In this document: piece by piece, positions 22,581 through 35,009 of the stretch
How positions within the stretch are numbered: position 1 is the first letter of the stretch
How the letters are laid out: the number at the start of each line of letters is the position of its first letter
Assembly (NCBI GenBank): GCA_026119855.1
Contig: JAOWBW010000484.1
Location: 620,001 to 684,000, forward strand
Direction: 5' to 3'
Length of the DNA stretch: 64,000 bases
Origin: Campanula takesimana
Taxonomy: Eukaryota > Streptophyta > Magnoliopsida > Asterales > Campanulaceae
Notes under the pieces: model-generated
What the model saw: only the letters and a program-made list of their open reading frames with translations
Told to the model about the DNA's origin: nothing
The model's database searches: none
Program-made: the position numbers and the translations under genes

Positions 22581-22683
22581 TACTTCCTCCGTCTCACTAT
22601 AAGTCGCATTATTATCAAACTCAAAGCAACCGAGGATGATCGAGCTGTCGAGACTTTGAATTTTTAATGGGACGGAGGGAGTA
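22581..22683. mobile_element. Small Stowaway-like MITE, copy A
   Basis: 103 bp with ends TACTTCCTCCGTC and GACGGAGGGAGTA, which are near-perfect inverted repeats, and TA at both edges. Confidence 0.75.
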
Positions 22684-24180
22684 TTTTGCAATCCATGACC
22701 TCATCAAGAAATAGGATCTCGCTAAAACAGCAATACCATATTTAGAATAAGGCAATCAATCTGGTATTACACATATTGATGGTAAAAAGAAAGGTAAGCT
22801 AATGTTTTAAGCAATAAACTTGACTCTGTATATTGACAAGGTTGGTTGTTATAGAGTATGCATAAATGCAGAAAAAAGAAATCTGACTTCATAATCTTGA
22901 AATAATGACCACTTATATCACTGTAGTAGATGCCGCGGATTTTCAGAGCTCAGGCTCCAGTCAGTTGTACTCCTCCCTCCTCCCTCCGTCTAATTTCTCA
23001 TTTCCCATTTTTCATTGTATATATATAAAAAAAATCCCATTTCCACATTTTAAGCTTAAATGTGCATAAACACAACATGGCTAGTGAACCAAGTATTCAT
23101 ATCCTTAAAAAGTTTGAATAATCAAACGTGAAAATCATTTTGGGACAGAGAAGTATGTTTGAAGATCTGATGATGATGGAGGATATAACTCATAATTTTA
23201 CATGTGAGAAAATAAGATTACCTCAATTCCCGAATGACAGTCTCACAGTATTTATTGTGGTTAATTTGATTGAATTTTGACTAATTTACATTAATTTAGT
23301 TGATTAATTAAATTTTAAAAATTGTTATTGATAGTATTTCTAATGGTATACTAATAACAAACTAACCACTGGAAAAAAGTGAAACTGATTGAGTATATGA
23401 ACTGAATCCATAAATAAAAGGGCATTTTCATATAGTTTTCCACCCTAATCAAACTTATCAAAAAGGACATAAAGTTTTAAAATTAACCATAAGTTCCATA
23501 GAATTTTAATGGACAAAAATATCATTTCTCGCTTATAATGAGCCATCTCTCCTCCTTATTATACTTTCTATCTCAAACCACCACCATCTTTTTGCCACCC
23601 CCACTTCCTTCTATCACCAACTCCGATCGATGTCCCATCTTTGGCGACAACTCTGGCGAACAACACCTTTGGTCGGCAACCAACAACTGAGAACTTCTCA
23701 GTTTGTTTTATTCAATCATTGTTTCATAGGCTTCTCAATTTATTTTGAAGAATTACGTACAAATGAAATTGTGTGAAGCAGAAAAAGAAGTTCACTGCAT
23801 TATTAATTTGATAACAAATGCAAGCATATTGCTCATACATGTCACTAACGAGTACATTGCATTATTTGAAAACAATGATAAAGTACATTGCATAACTTAG
23901 TAATTATCCCATGTATAAGAGTGCATGAAATAAAGTGCATAGTGTGTGTGAAACTATCGGTAGAAAGACCGAAGAAGATGAGTTAGTGTGATGTTTGGAC
24001 AACGGAGATGGTGGGTGCTACTCTTAATTGGTGCACGAAGGCCTGAGTCTGGAATATCCTAGAAGGGGGGGTGTAAAGAGCACTGCGAAAAGGCATCGAT
24101 GAAGGCGATTGCTGTAAGAAATGGTGTTGGTTTGATCTTCCTTGGGTGCGTTCAATTCTGCAAAGAGAAGACCTGCTATA
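22684..24180. other. Intergenic region upstream of MED23 copy A
   Basis: AT-rich. No ORF, RNA gene or long repeat was recognised. AGTACATTGCAT occurs twice at about 23850-23893, flanking 31 bases that are missing from copy B. The same phrase occurs upstream of the F-box gene (about 20565-20585). Confidence 0.5.
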
Positions 24181-24439
24181 TACTCCCTCCATCCCACCCG
24201 AATTAGGATTTTTGGGTTGGGCACGGGGATTAAGGAAAAAGTGTTAGTAGAGTATGTGTTGTGAGTATGAAAAGTGAAATAGGAGAGAGAAAGTGGGGTA
24301 GAGAATAATGAGTGGAAAGTTGTTGTGAGTGTGAATGTGGGTCCCATTAAATAAAACACTTCCATTTTTGGGTTGTCCTAATTCGAATGGGACACCCAAA
24401 ATGGAAATTTGTCCTAATTCGAGTGGGACGGAGAGAGTA
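24181..24439. mobile_element. Stowaway MITE, copy A
   Basis: 259 bp from TACTCCCTCCATCCCAC to GTGGGACGGAGAGAGTA, with long imperfect inverted arms (CCGAATTAGGA against TCCTAATTCG) and TA target sites. It lies about 600 bp before the MED23 start codon. The stretch 24440-25039 after it shows no ORF of its own and is taken as the MED23 promoter and 5' UTR. Confidence 0.88.
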
Positions 24440-25039
24440 GTTAGCTAAGGTAGAGTTGGATAAGTCTGGTTTGTTAGAGGTCAGTGTAGCGTATAACATA
24501 AGTTTTGGTAAGGTTTGGTGGTTGCGTCATGCGTGCAGATCTAGAGAAAACTACAAGGTCGCTAGTTTGTTGACGGGAAGAGAAGTAGCCACGCATGCAC
24601 AAAAAAGGCCAACGGTAAAGGTAGAGGAGCAAAGAAGATGGGGAGAAAGGATAGCGTGAGAGAGAAGCGGGTTTGAAGCATGTTTTAGGGTTGGGCTTGG
24701 GGGGCAATTAGGGGATTACATTATTTCACTAAAAGAACGGGGGCTTTAAGGGAACAAACATTCCATCACATGGAAGCTAAGGAATTAATGAAATACCTCC
24801 TCACCTTCTTCAAGAATTAGGTTGGTTTTGAGGGGCTTTAGGGGAATAATTCCAAAGAGGATGCAAGGCAACTGGCCACCGGTGACGACTGACTGAATTG
24901 GGCGGCGTTCGTTTCAAAAATATTTCCGAGTCAGCTAAATTTAGGTTGCAAAGAAACACTCTTTCTTCCCATTTTGACTTGTCTACTCTACTGTTAGTGA
25001 TGATTATCATAAACAAAATCATCTGAAAAATCAAAGAAA

Positions 25040-27269
25040 ATGTTGAGAGCTCCGAATGCATCCGCCAATCAGCAGCAGAATCCGGACATGGACCCGACCC
25101 ATCAAAGGGCTTCAAGGGCTTTTCAGTTCCACCCTTCCCGACCCTCCATCGTCGACCTCTTCAATCTCTACTTAGGAGTACGCCAATTGCATCTTTTTTT
25201 TTTTTCATGCTTTTATTTTGACTTCAATTCAAAGCAGTTTATGTTTGATTAAATTCATTTGTTTTCATTTTTGCAGAAGAGTAGTCGCCAAAAATCTGAT
25301 GACTCTATTCGAGAACCTCCGTACGTTAATACCCACTAATTTTCTGTTATGTTGTCTTGATTACTTGAACTTGTTTTTTGAATTGCTCTTGATTCTTTGG
25401 AGAGTATAATTGAAATTGATTGCAAATGTTTTTTTTTTTTTTTTTTTAACCAATTAACTGCAAATGTTAGATTCCATTATGCCCGGAATGAGTGTTCATT
25501 CATAATGTTGACATCAAGGAGATTACATTATTTCGTTTTTATTAGTGTGTATTGTTCGTGATTGCCCCTAGCTTCTGGATTGCATCACATTACAAGTGAA
25601 TGGCAGGTGCGTTTAATATATTCATGTGAAAAAAGACGCTCATTTAGGATGTCAGGGAGTAGCTTGTATGTGTTTTGGGTCGAATGTTCATGTTTGATTG
25701 CAACTGCTACTCTCCCGGTAGCAGGAAATGTGGTAGCAAACTTATTTATGTTTTTCCTATTACTAGAAAGCAATGGTTTTTCATTTTTTTTAATTATATT
25801 TTTGATTCTACTAGAAATCTTACTTCAAAACCCACAATCATTTTCCTTGTTCTTTGATCAATATAACATGTTTTTGGAGGTTTTACCTACACAGTGGCGG
25901 ATCCCGAATTATTTGTTAGTGTGACAGAATTGTTTAATGTCAATTCATGGTCTTGACACACAAAGGTATATTCTTGCTAATAAGTTAACAATGTCTTACC
26001 AGAAAACACATCTGAAACTAGTACGTTTTAGAGTCTATCTTGATATTTGATGTTTTTAGATACCAATCAACTATATTTGACCTAGAATCTCATAACGAAA
26101 ACCGTAAAAAACAGAAAATTAAGTATAATTAAACCCCCCACCCTCACCCCCCCCCCCCAAAAAAAAAAAAGAAAAAAAGAAAAAAAAATAAAGAAAAGAA
26201 AACTAAACGTAAAAGTAATTGTAGTAATTTTGGGATTAAGTCAGAATCGCCCACACTCGTCCTAACATAGAACCGCCACTGCTCCTGCATGTGGTTGTCT
26301 TCTGAAATTTATACTAATGATGTGTTTCGCAACTTCAATTCCAAGCCTCTGATTTGGATTTGGAAGAACAAAATGAATTATTCGGGCTTCAAATTGCTCT
26401 TTCAATTCCAAACCCAAAGCTTGAAATTGAACTACCAAACACACCCTTTGTCTTTTACTTTGTTTGTCTGAAGGAACTCTTCAAAGCCCATATGTTAGCT
26501 AAGTGATTTAGCTTGTTATAAAATAGTCAAAAGTTGACTACATGTTCTAATTGTTTTTCTGGATTGCACTGAATGATATGCGTTGCACAAATTCATTTTG
26601 GCATGTTTTGTTTATTCTATAACTTGCTTATTTTTATCACCATTTTGGGGAATTTTGTGAAAATTTTGGTACACGGGGAAATGGTAATGAGATTTACCTG
26701 CAGGAATAAATCACAGAAGCGTGTTACTGCTCTTAACAGAGAGCTTCCTCCTCGCAACGAACAATTTCTCTTAGATTTTGAGCAGCTCCAGAGCCAGTTT
26801 GGTGTAAGTTTAAATGCAGAAAGACGAATTTTTAGCATCCATAAAATTTGGCCTCAAATAACTTTGAATTTGTTGTTTGTTTTTCATTTTATTTTTCAGG
26901 ATCAAGAACAATTTCGAACTGTGACAGAGTCGGTGCTTATCTCTTTGGTTATCCAGTGTAGTGATCACGCACCCCGAGCAGAGTTTCTTCTATTTGCTTT
27001 GCGTAGTTTGTACAGTATAGGCTACATAAAATGGGATACTTTTCTGCCGTCCCTTCTTTCTTCAGTTTCATCTGCAGAACTTTCTGCAGGCATCTCTTCA
27101 ACAACTTTATCACAGCCTGCAGTTTCTTCTACATCTTTAAACCAGACTGGGTTGTTACCTCCTTCTAGCACAATCCCCAATTCATCTAATATTCAATCTT
27201 CAAATCCGACCTCTCCTTTGACCTCAGTTCACGGGATTGGATCCCCTGCTCAATCAACAAACGAGCCAT
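25040..27269 (+). pseudogene. MED23: Mediator subunit MED23, 5' exons, copy A (truncated)
   Basis: Exons 25040-25177, 25277-25320, 26704-26803 and 26900-27269 join in frame with GT-AG introns. The product matches the N-terminus of plant MED23: AFQFHPSRPSIVDLFNLYLG, RELPPRNEQFLLDFEQLQSQ, then ITESVLISLV-like TVTESVLISLVIQCSDHAPR, AEFLLFALRSLYSIGYIKWD and TFLPSLLSSVSSAE, followed by a serine/threonine-rich stretch ending HGIGSPAQSTNEP. MED23 is a tail-region subunit of the Mediator complex that links transcription factors to RNA polymerase II. The family protein is well over 1,500 residues; only about 217 codons are present before the LTR of the outer element breaks the exon. In copy A the 3' part of the gene is not reached, because the duplication border intervenes. 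Intron 2 holds a hAT-like MITE. Confidence 0.9.
25892..26281. mobile_element. hAT-like MITE in MED23 intron 2, copy A
   Basis: 390 bp with inverted ends CAGTGGCGGATCC and GAACCGCCACTG (9 exact bases plus partial pairing). Flanks TACCTACA and CTCCTGCA agree at five of eight positions, consistent with an old 8-bp hAT target duplication. C- and A-homopolymers at about 26140-26190 lie inside it. Confidence 0.6.
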
Positions 27270-28758
27270 TGATGGAGAAAATCTCCCTCTAATTAAATTA
27301 CCTAGCAAGTGTACTAGTTACCGTTGTAGTAGTATGCACAAGCAAGGGTCGTATCCACAGAGACTTGAAGGATTAACAAGAATGTAATTAAAACAGAAAA
27401 GTAAATAGTGGGGTTTTGGTTTTTGATTAATTTAATTAAACTAAAACAATAATTAAAATTAAACTAAGAAAATAAATAAAAGCAAGATTAACGAATAGAT
27501 TCACGGATTGAGTTCACAAATACTTTCACTCTATGCTATACTTCAAAATAATAAGATCAATTTCTTTCTTGGGTTCGTTCACTTTAGTAAGAATTTGGAC
27601 GGTCCGGTCGCCGGATTGCAATTCTAATACTCTTTTTATGTTCTACTTTCCGCAAGGTCCGTTTCACATGCAAATAGTTCATGAAATACTTAAGAATATT
27701 TTAACCTAGATCCTTTTGACTTCCGCATGGTCCTCAATTAGATCTAATTATTAAAATAGTGGTCAACGTATAATCGCCCACGCAAGTGAAGCAATATATA
27801 CCCAATAATTCTAAAGCCAATTTATATCTTAACATATAATTGAAACTAAAGAATTAATTATGAAGAATATTTTAATGAACAAGAATTAATATCGAATGGA
27901 AGAATTAAATCCAAAGCATAGAGATCTAGTATTTGTTACTACCAATCCATGAATCTAAGAAATTAGCTACTCATAATAATAAAATCAAGAACAGGAAATA
28001 AATTAAAGAACATCAAAACCTGGATTAATTTGATGAATCCTTGTTTACAACCTTGAATTCTTCAATAAAACATGAATCTCATAATGTATATGGAGTGTTA
28101 TATTTATACTAGGGATAAGGAGGTGTAAAAATATGAAAAACCCTAAGATTCCTTATTGAAAAAGGATAAATAAAGTTGCCGGCCGGAATTTCCCCAGGAG
28201 CCCCTGGGATTTTCGAGTTTCCAGAAAAGTCCTCCGAAAATTCCTCAAAGATCCTCCAAAAATTCCAGAAAAGTCCCTGTAATTTTGGAAATTATTGAAA
28301 AGCCCATCATAATTTAGATAATTCCTCAAAGGTCCCTGAAAATTCCTCTAAGGTCCCTGAGTGGGCAGCCGCCCAAGTGGAAAGTGGGCAGCCGCCCACT
28401 TGATCAGCCTCTTGTCAATTCGAAGCTCAAGTGTGTGATTTGTACTTTTTTCGCGTAAACTTCCGGAGGCCATAACTTCTTCATACGAACTCCGATTTGG
28501 ACGTGTAAACTATCGTTGGAAATATCTTTTCGAGTACTATCCAATGGCATTGATTTCTCAGATGTCACATCACTTTATATTTATGTTCTGGTCCATTCTT
28601 TATCCATCTTTTTCGCACTTTAACGTACATGAATCCATGCATTCTTTTGCTCCTTCCCTATACTCATAAACACTGCAAAAACCATCAAAACACCCAAGGT
28701 TGAGCATCTAATAAGTCATAGAAGTATATGATTTGGATGGGTAAAAACACATCCATCA
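27270..28758 (-). repeat. LTR of the outer Athila-related element, copy A
   Basis: 1,489 bp, from TGATGGAGAAAATC to ACACATCCATCA (plus strand), preceded by the MED23 bases GCCAT. It is essentially identical to 41219-42707 and matches 56779-58245 with more differences. On the minus strand TATAAATATAAC lies at about 28099-28110. A GGGCAGCCGCCC palindrome occurs twice at 28362-28402. Confidence 0.93.
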
Positions 28759-30302
28759 AATACCCAAAAACTTATCTTTTGCTCGTCCTCGAGTAAAACA
28801 AAACAAAAAAAAAACTATAAAACTACAAAAAAAAACTAAAAACAATAAAAAAATTTTGTTTTTTTTTTATGTTCTCATTACACATGCGAGTCGTTATCCA
28901 AAAGTCTCAGGGTTCTTCACGAAAGTGCCATTAAATTGGTACCATTGTAAACCAAATTGCAACACATACACACTACTAACTCGTTTGATTTTCCACCGCA
29001 GCATGATAGGATGAGTGATGTTGGTGATCAATGCGATCAAAATAAGATTAGTTTATAGGATCACTTTAGTTAATGCTCTAAATTCACAAATGATGATGAT
29101 GTTGCACGTTAACCCAATCAAGGACACTCATAATCATGTATACATAGTTGTCAACCCGGTTACCGATATTGAACAAAAATATGGCATAAAGTTTAAGCAC
29201 AACAAACGTGCAAGGCTAGGTTCACGGTTACAAATGAAGGTAAGGACATACGAAGTTACGAAAGTGGACTAAGAAGTCTTCTACAATATGTATAGCCTCA
29301 CAATATGTTAAAACTCTCCGCTCACCCAATTCCCACACTGTCTCACCCCCAAACTTGAACTTTTATATAATTACATGGGGTGAGATATGATTACCTATTT
29401 CTTGCAGCCTTTTCCAAATCATCACTTCAATACATTAAGGGGACAAGCATTTTCTCTTTCTCTTTTTTTTTTTTTTAATAATCTCATATAACTTCTCATA
29501 AGATGAAAGTGTGCTATTTACCTTTTTTTTTTTTTTTTTTTTTTTGCACACTACATTAAGCACACTATTTTTGTGCTTGCCCATTTCCTTTCATTACATA
29601 CTCCCTTTTCATATATTTGGCCATACACCATAATTTCCCAATCATTCTCCCAATTTCTAACCATAAATTCCCATCATTCTCTAATCCACTTCCTCGTCAA
29701 GGTGGGTCTAACCTATTCTTAGTGCAAAAGGGTAGGAAATCGGGTATCAAAAGAAGGTGAACGGCGGTCTTTAATGTGCCATTCTTTCATTCATTATCAA
29801 GCTCAAAAGGGTGTTCTAGCGATGATTTTATTTAGTGACTAGATAGACAAAATAAGGCCGACAAAAAGGGTTTAGAAAGAAATGCCATAAATACCGAATA
29901 ACCTATTGACTTGTTATTGACAACCATCCAACAATGTTCTAGGGTCCCCGAGCATACACCAAGTGATCCCATAAATTATTCCTATGTTGGTAACATGATC
30001 ATGAAAATAATGTAAGTGAGAGGTGGTGCAATCGTGCCTTTAGTAGTGTTAATGCAGTCTCAACTCTAAGTTAAACAATGCCAACATCCTAAAATATAAA
30101 GAGAACAAATTTTTTTAAATTTTTCTATTTTTTTGGAGGGTGACAAATATATACACTCCCCTATAAACCCACAAACTCGGAGACATGCCTACCCCCAAAC
30201 TCAAAACATGCTATGTCCTCATAGCATAAGGAACTAAAACATGCTTTGGGTTCAAAGGATGGCAAGACACAACAAAACAATAAAATGAAAGCAAAATAAA
30301 TG
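28759..30302 (-). other. Non-coding interior of the outer element, copy A
   Basis: About 1.5 kb between the LTR and the end of the gag-like ORF holds no convincing coding frame. It has two long T-runs (about 29467-29476 and 29524-29545). Its right part (about 30135-30235) shares several phrases with the inner element (ACCCACAAACTCGGAGA, CTATGTCCTCATAGCAT), which ties the two families together. Confidence 0.7.
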
Positions 30303-30505
30303 TTACCTAGTTGGGTTGCCTCCCAACAAGCGCATTTGGATAAGGTCGTTAGCCCGACCGTTGCCCGGTTTGGATTTCACCTTTCTTCCTTTGGCCCACT
30401 TTGCATTCTCGCGGGTCTTTACCTTCAAATCGATCCCCATATATAATCCCTTTTTTATTTCATTGTTTAGCACCAAAGGGAATATTTTACGATTACATTG
30501 CTTGG
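30303..30505 (-). pseudogene. C-terminal tail of the outer element's gag-like ORF, copy A
   Basis: The minus strand reads KQCNRKIFPLVLNNEIKKGL and ends RLLGGNPTR before a stop. In the full locus this tail belonged to the ORF at 55760-56632 before the inner element separated them. The end coincides with a hairpin-forming TTGGGAGGCAACCCAA. Confidence 0.7.
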
Positions 30506-31826
30506 TGATGGATAAAATTCCAAGTAATAAATACCTAGCAAGCGCACTAGTTACCGTAGTAGTAACGCGCGAAAGCGAGGGTCGATCCCACAGAGACTTG
30601 TTGGACAAACGAGTGAATTTAATTAGTGCAAAAGAGTAACCAAAGGGGGGGTTTGTGATTTGATTTTTAATTAATCTAATTTAACTACTAAACAGTAAAA
30701 ATAAACTAAGATTGAAGATCACAAAGCAAGCAAGGATTAAATTCAAGATGACAAAGATTCACGGATTGGGGTTCACAACTATTTCCACTCTATGCTATTT
30801 TTAAATAAAGATTAACAAACTTGTTCAAGAAATCGTTCACTTAGTTAAGAATTGGGACGGTCTAGGTCAATGTAAATATCCCTATGTGATGTATTCCGCT
30901 AAGTCAACAACACACACAAATAATTTATTAAGTTCTTAGGAACAATGGATTTTAGATCCTTTTGATTTCCGCTAGGTTTTCAATTAAATCTATTCAATGA
31001 AATCTAGGTCAATGTAAAAGCTATCCACGCTAGTGCAATAATTTAAACCCTAATGATTTAAAGATCAAAAATATCTATCTATACGGTTGAAATATCTAAA
31101 TTAATGAAGATCAATTTCAATGAACAAGAACAAGAATGATATTTAATTAAACCCAATTTAGCATAAAGTTTCAATAGTGCTACACCCAATCCATGAACAA
31201 GTAATTTAGCTACTCATAGACATAGCAAGAATCACAAGAATAAGATTAAAAACCATAAACCTGGATAAACACTTGATGATGAATAAATCCCAAAATTCTT
31301 GATTACACCTTGAAAACTTTGATAAAACCTAAAAGAAAGCATCCCCCAATAAAGTACTGCAGTCTACTATTTATACAGAGAGAACTAGGCCCAAAAAATA
31401 GGTAAAATTGGGTTAAAACCCGTCTGGAAAGGGAATCCGAAATTCTGTACGGAAGTAGCGGGCGCCTGGTGATACCCAAGCGGGCGCTCATTTGCCCAGA
31501 AACCTTGGTTCTTCGGAATTCACAATGAGCGGGCGCCTGGCACTGTTCGGGCGGGCGCCTGGTCTGTTTTTCTGACTTTCTTTATCTTTTCTCCATCTTG
31601 ACTTGCCCCAATGCCAATCGACTTCTGGTTTTCACAATTAATCATTGAGGACTTTGTTCATCAACACAAATGACACTAAAAATGTTCAAAATATACAAAT
31701 AATAACCAAAGTTCCTCAAGTCACAACTGGACCAAAATTACATCAAACTAGTCTAAATTACAACCAAACAGTCAATAAAATTAGAACGAAAATATAGGGA
31801 TAATGTATGATAAAATCGATCCATCA
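30506..31826 (-). repeat. LTR of the inner Athila-type element, copy A
   Basis: 1,321 bp from TGATGGATAAAATTCC to ATCGATCCATCA. The minus-strand TATAAATAGTAG is near 31367-31376. A polypurine tract (GCGTGGGGGAATT on the minus strand) abuts the LTR in the interior at 31827-31839. Confidence 0.93.
31456..31562 (-). repeat. GCGCCCGC motif cluster in Athila-type LTR, copy A
   Basis: Four GCGGGCGC words (plus strand) lie in 107 bp: AGCGGGCGCCTGG twice, AAGCGGGCGCTC and CGGGCGGGCGCCTGG. They sit about 80-190 bp upstream, in element sense, of the LTR TATA box. Confidence 0.88.
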
Positions 31827-32611
31827 AATTCCCCCACGCTTAGACCATTACTCGTCCTAGAGTAATATTCCTAACCCCACATCTAAACTCCGGTCTATTA
31901 GCGTAGCATGGAGGAAAATGACCCATATCTCCTCTACAACTCCCATCAAACAAAGCCAAGACAAGGATAATGAAAATCAATCGGAGTGTAAAGGACTCCG
32001 CTCTTTATAACTCCCCAAAACAAACAAATAATCAATGACAAATGGCCCTAATTGTTAGCACTCCAATAATAAGAAAGTAATACGCAAATCCAACTAGGGC
32101 CCACTCAAAAAGCTAGGGGGATCTAAAACGTCCTACGTTTCCCCACGCTTATCTTACACTACATTCTCCCTAAAAAAAAAAAAGAAATCAAAGCTAGGAT
32201 AATCCTTAGCAATGATTTACCTCACAAAAAGATCCAACGTCCCCTTATGACTCCAACAAGAAATATGAGGATTTTCTATCCTATTCGCCTCTAACCAAAC
32301 CTCCTACTTCAAAAATGTCCTACCCAAACACTCCAAACCGCCCTTGTGACGCCACGCCAATTAAAAACAATGACTCACTCAATTTCTCTCCTTTTGCCTA
32401 GGCGCCCTTTCGGGTTTTCACCTAGCCTCTCTTTTCTTTTTCAAATTTTTTTTTAACTAAAAATTATACAACAAAGCAGGTGATAACGTGCATCAATCAA
32501 CAACCAACCGATATTCCCACCCCCCCCCCCCAAACTAAATATGAGCATTGCGCCTAATGCTCGTCACAACTAAGCATAAAAAACATAGGGAGTGGAAATA
32601 CCTCGAGCTAC

Positions 32612-33865
32612 TCACGGCGGGGGAGGTCCAAAAATATCATCCCAAGCATTCCATCCATGCTGAGGCGGTGGCGGGGGTGGTACATACTCAGGCGGTAGAG
32701 GGTAAGTCAACGGTGGATACCGCTCACCAAGAAAATGATGCGCCATCATTCGTTGTCTGAAATACTGATCCTCCCGAATGTTGGAGTACAATGCTTCCTC
32801 CATCCTCTGCACCCTTTGATCATTCTCTTCTTCCTTCCGCTCTCTCTGATAGTTCGCCATGAATTGTTGTTGCTGAAAAGCTCTGAACATATCATCTAAC
32901 CCCTGAATCTGTCCCGACAAATAGTAATTCATCTCTCTCTGAGTCATCTCTGCCGGGATATCATCCTCTTCCTCCTCATCACCAATGGCCTGACCACCAG
33001 CAGCCTGAGCTGGAGCTGGGACCCGAGCTCTCTGCACTCGCCCACTTTCTATTGTTGCTTTTGTTACAGTGGTGTCTGGAGCTAAAAGTCTGGGGAACCC
33101 CTCCATAGGCACCCCTGCCCTCTGTGCCATCGTAGTGATCATAATGGGGAAAAGATAATTCTTGTTCTCCAAATACCTGGCTCGGACCCCCATCTCACTC
33201 CTCATGATGCCCCCAATGTTTATCGGCATCCTCCTTATCATGGCATAAAGCAAATGGGCCCTGTACCAGTGAACCTCCTGATAGTGAGCGGAAGGCATGA
33301 TCCTCTCGCAAATAAAGCGATACAATGCCTTAAGATCCAGCCGCAACTCACTAATATGAAACAAGTAGCCACTTCGGATGTTCCCCCTATCAATATTCAC
33401 CCCAAACTCTCCTGCAAATAGAGCTAAGGTATCATCCATCCGGTCCATATTCTGGAGATTCCTCTTCAAATCCCAATACGCACAGTTCTCTTCCGCCACA
33501 GCATTTGACAACCCATAAAAATTATTAATGGCCGTCGTAGTCACATCAACATTAAATCCCCTAACCCAGACATTGGGGGCCTCAGTCGCCGCATGAAAAT
33601 TTGCATAAAATTCTTGCACAAGCAATTTCGACCCCATCTGGGCCGGCACGGCCAACAAACGTCTCAAGTTGTAATGTTCGATGATTGCATCTAACCCACA
33701 ATTTATCAAGTTATATCCTCTCTCCACCGTTACCCCATTATTTTGCTTATTATCAAATTAATTCTGTGAATCCCGGGATACAAAACGAGTGTTATCGAAA
33801 TCCGGCTCAATTTGGGGTGGGGGAACACCATGACCACATCCTCGACCTCTTGGTCTTGGCAGCAT
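32612..33865 (-). pseudogene. Env-position extra ORF of the Athila-type element, copy A
   Basis: The minus strand starts with ATG at 33865 (MLPRPRGRG...). A TAA follows after about 35 codons, and the same frame then stays open for over 370 codons. The region LLVQEFYANFHAATEAPNVW and VRGFNVDVTTTAINNFYGL resembles the putative plant transposon protein domain found 3' of pol in Athila-like elements (as I recall, Pfam PF20167). It ends in an acidic, glutamine-rich coiled part and a proline-rich tail (YVPPPPPPQHGW). The function is unknown. The TAA is shared with copy B, so it predates the duplication. 31827-32611, between LTR and ORF, is non-coding with C- and T-runs. Confidence 0.7.
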
Positions 33866-34450
33866 GATAACAACCTCAACAACCCCTAACAAATTTTAAA
33901 ACAGTAAATTGTTCTTACCCGGACTCGCCGGAAAATCTCGCCAGAGGTCGCCGGGAAATTCTTGCCGGAACCGGAGAAGATGATATTCGGAATTCTCAAG
34001 CTCTTCCAAACACTTTTCCCTTCTTTGACGCCTTCCAATTCCGAACCGACCCCCTTCAATTAGCCCCGATTCTTCTTCCCAAGTTTGCACCCAAAATCTT
34101 CAAATCACCGGATTAATGGGGGATTTGGCTTGAAATTGTTATGAGGTGAGGGGAAAAGGATGTTTTGGGTGTTTGTGGGTTGGTGTGAGTGAGTCTGGAT
34201 GAGATATTTGTAGGGAGAAAGAGGGAGAGCCGGGTGAGGGAGAGTTTTAGAGAGAGAAAGAGATTGGAGAAGATGATTAGATTTAGGTTAAACCTCCCCC
34301 AAAATCCCGTTTTTACCCAACTGGGATTTCTTAAACCGACAACCAGGCGGGCGCTTAACAAGGTCCAGGCGCGCGCTTATTTGGGCAGAAACATCCTATT
34401 TTACGCTTTCTTAATCAGGCGCGCGCCCCCTGTATACCAAGCGGGCGCTC

Positions 34451-34451
<1 letters not shown>
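33866..34451 (-). promoter_or_regulatory. Internal promoter-like region of the Athila-type element, copy A
   Basis: In element sense the order is a GCGCCCGC cluster (34342-34451), CTACAAATATCTC (plus 34199-34211), a CT-rich leader (CTCTTTCTCTCTCT type), a plausible splice donor CGGGTAAGAA (about 33914-33923), and then the ATG of the extra ORF at 33865. This is how a pol II promoter with a spliced leader would look. The layout repeats that of the LTR: GC cluster, then TATA. Confidence 0.5.
34342..34451 (-). repeat. Internal GCGCCCGC motif cluster, copy A
   Basis: The plus strand has CAGGCGGGCGCTT, CAGGCGCGCGCTT, CAGGCGCGCGCCC and CAAGCGGGCGCTCG in 110 bp, directly followed by a run of about 40 T. 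Confidence 0.88.
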
Positions 34452-34497
<46 letters not shown>

Positions 34498-35009
34498 GCT
34501 GGTTTGATCGCTCCACCACTTGGTTGAATTGATTTCCTGCACATCACCACAAACAAGATCACAAGCGTAATATCCATTATGAAAATAAAAATGACTCAAA
34601 AAAATGAAAAACTTTTTGGAAGGTGACACTATTTACACTCCTCTATAAACCCACAAACTCGGAGAGATCCCTGAAGGATGACACGGACTAAACTTTTGAC
34701 CGCACTTTCGTTGCCTAAGTTCTCCCTAGGACAATAAGGAGCTCAGGTCACCGTAGTTCGAACCGACCCAGAAATAAAAGACACGAAGCAATAATACTAA
34801 AAAAAAAAAAAAATTAATGAATACCACCACCCCCAAACCAAAAGTTTGCTATGTCCTCATGGCATTGAAGAAACAGCACACTCCCAATTCAAAAAATGAT
34901 GATAAACTGAAAGGAAAAACATAAAACAATAAAATAATACCTGGTTGGGTTGCCTCCCAACAAGCGCCTTTGTTTTAAGTTTTTGGCTCGACATGATGCC
35001 ACATGAATA

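Noticed and set aside
29015..29272. Plus-strand ORF in the outer element interior (copy at 42964-43221)
   Set aside because: Antisense to the element, low complexity, no recognisable domain, no promoter; probably chance.
34189..34629. Open frames with long runs of phenylalanine or lysine near the T-runs (also 48138-48557)
   Set aside because: They are translations of homopolymers flanking the internal promoter region.
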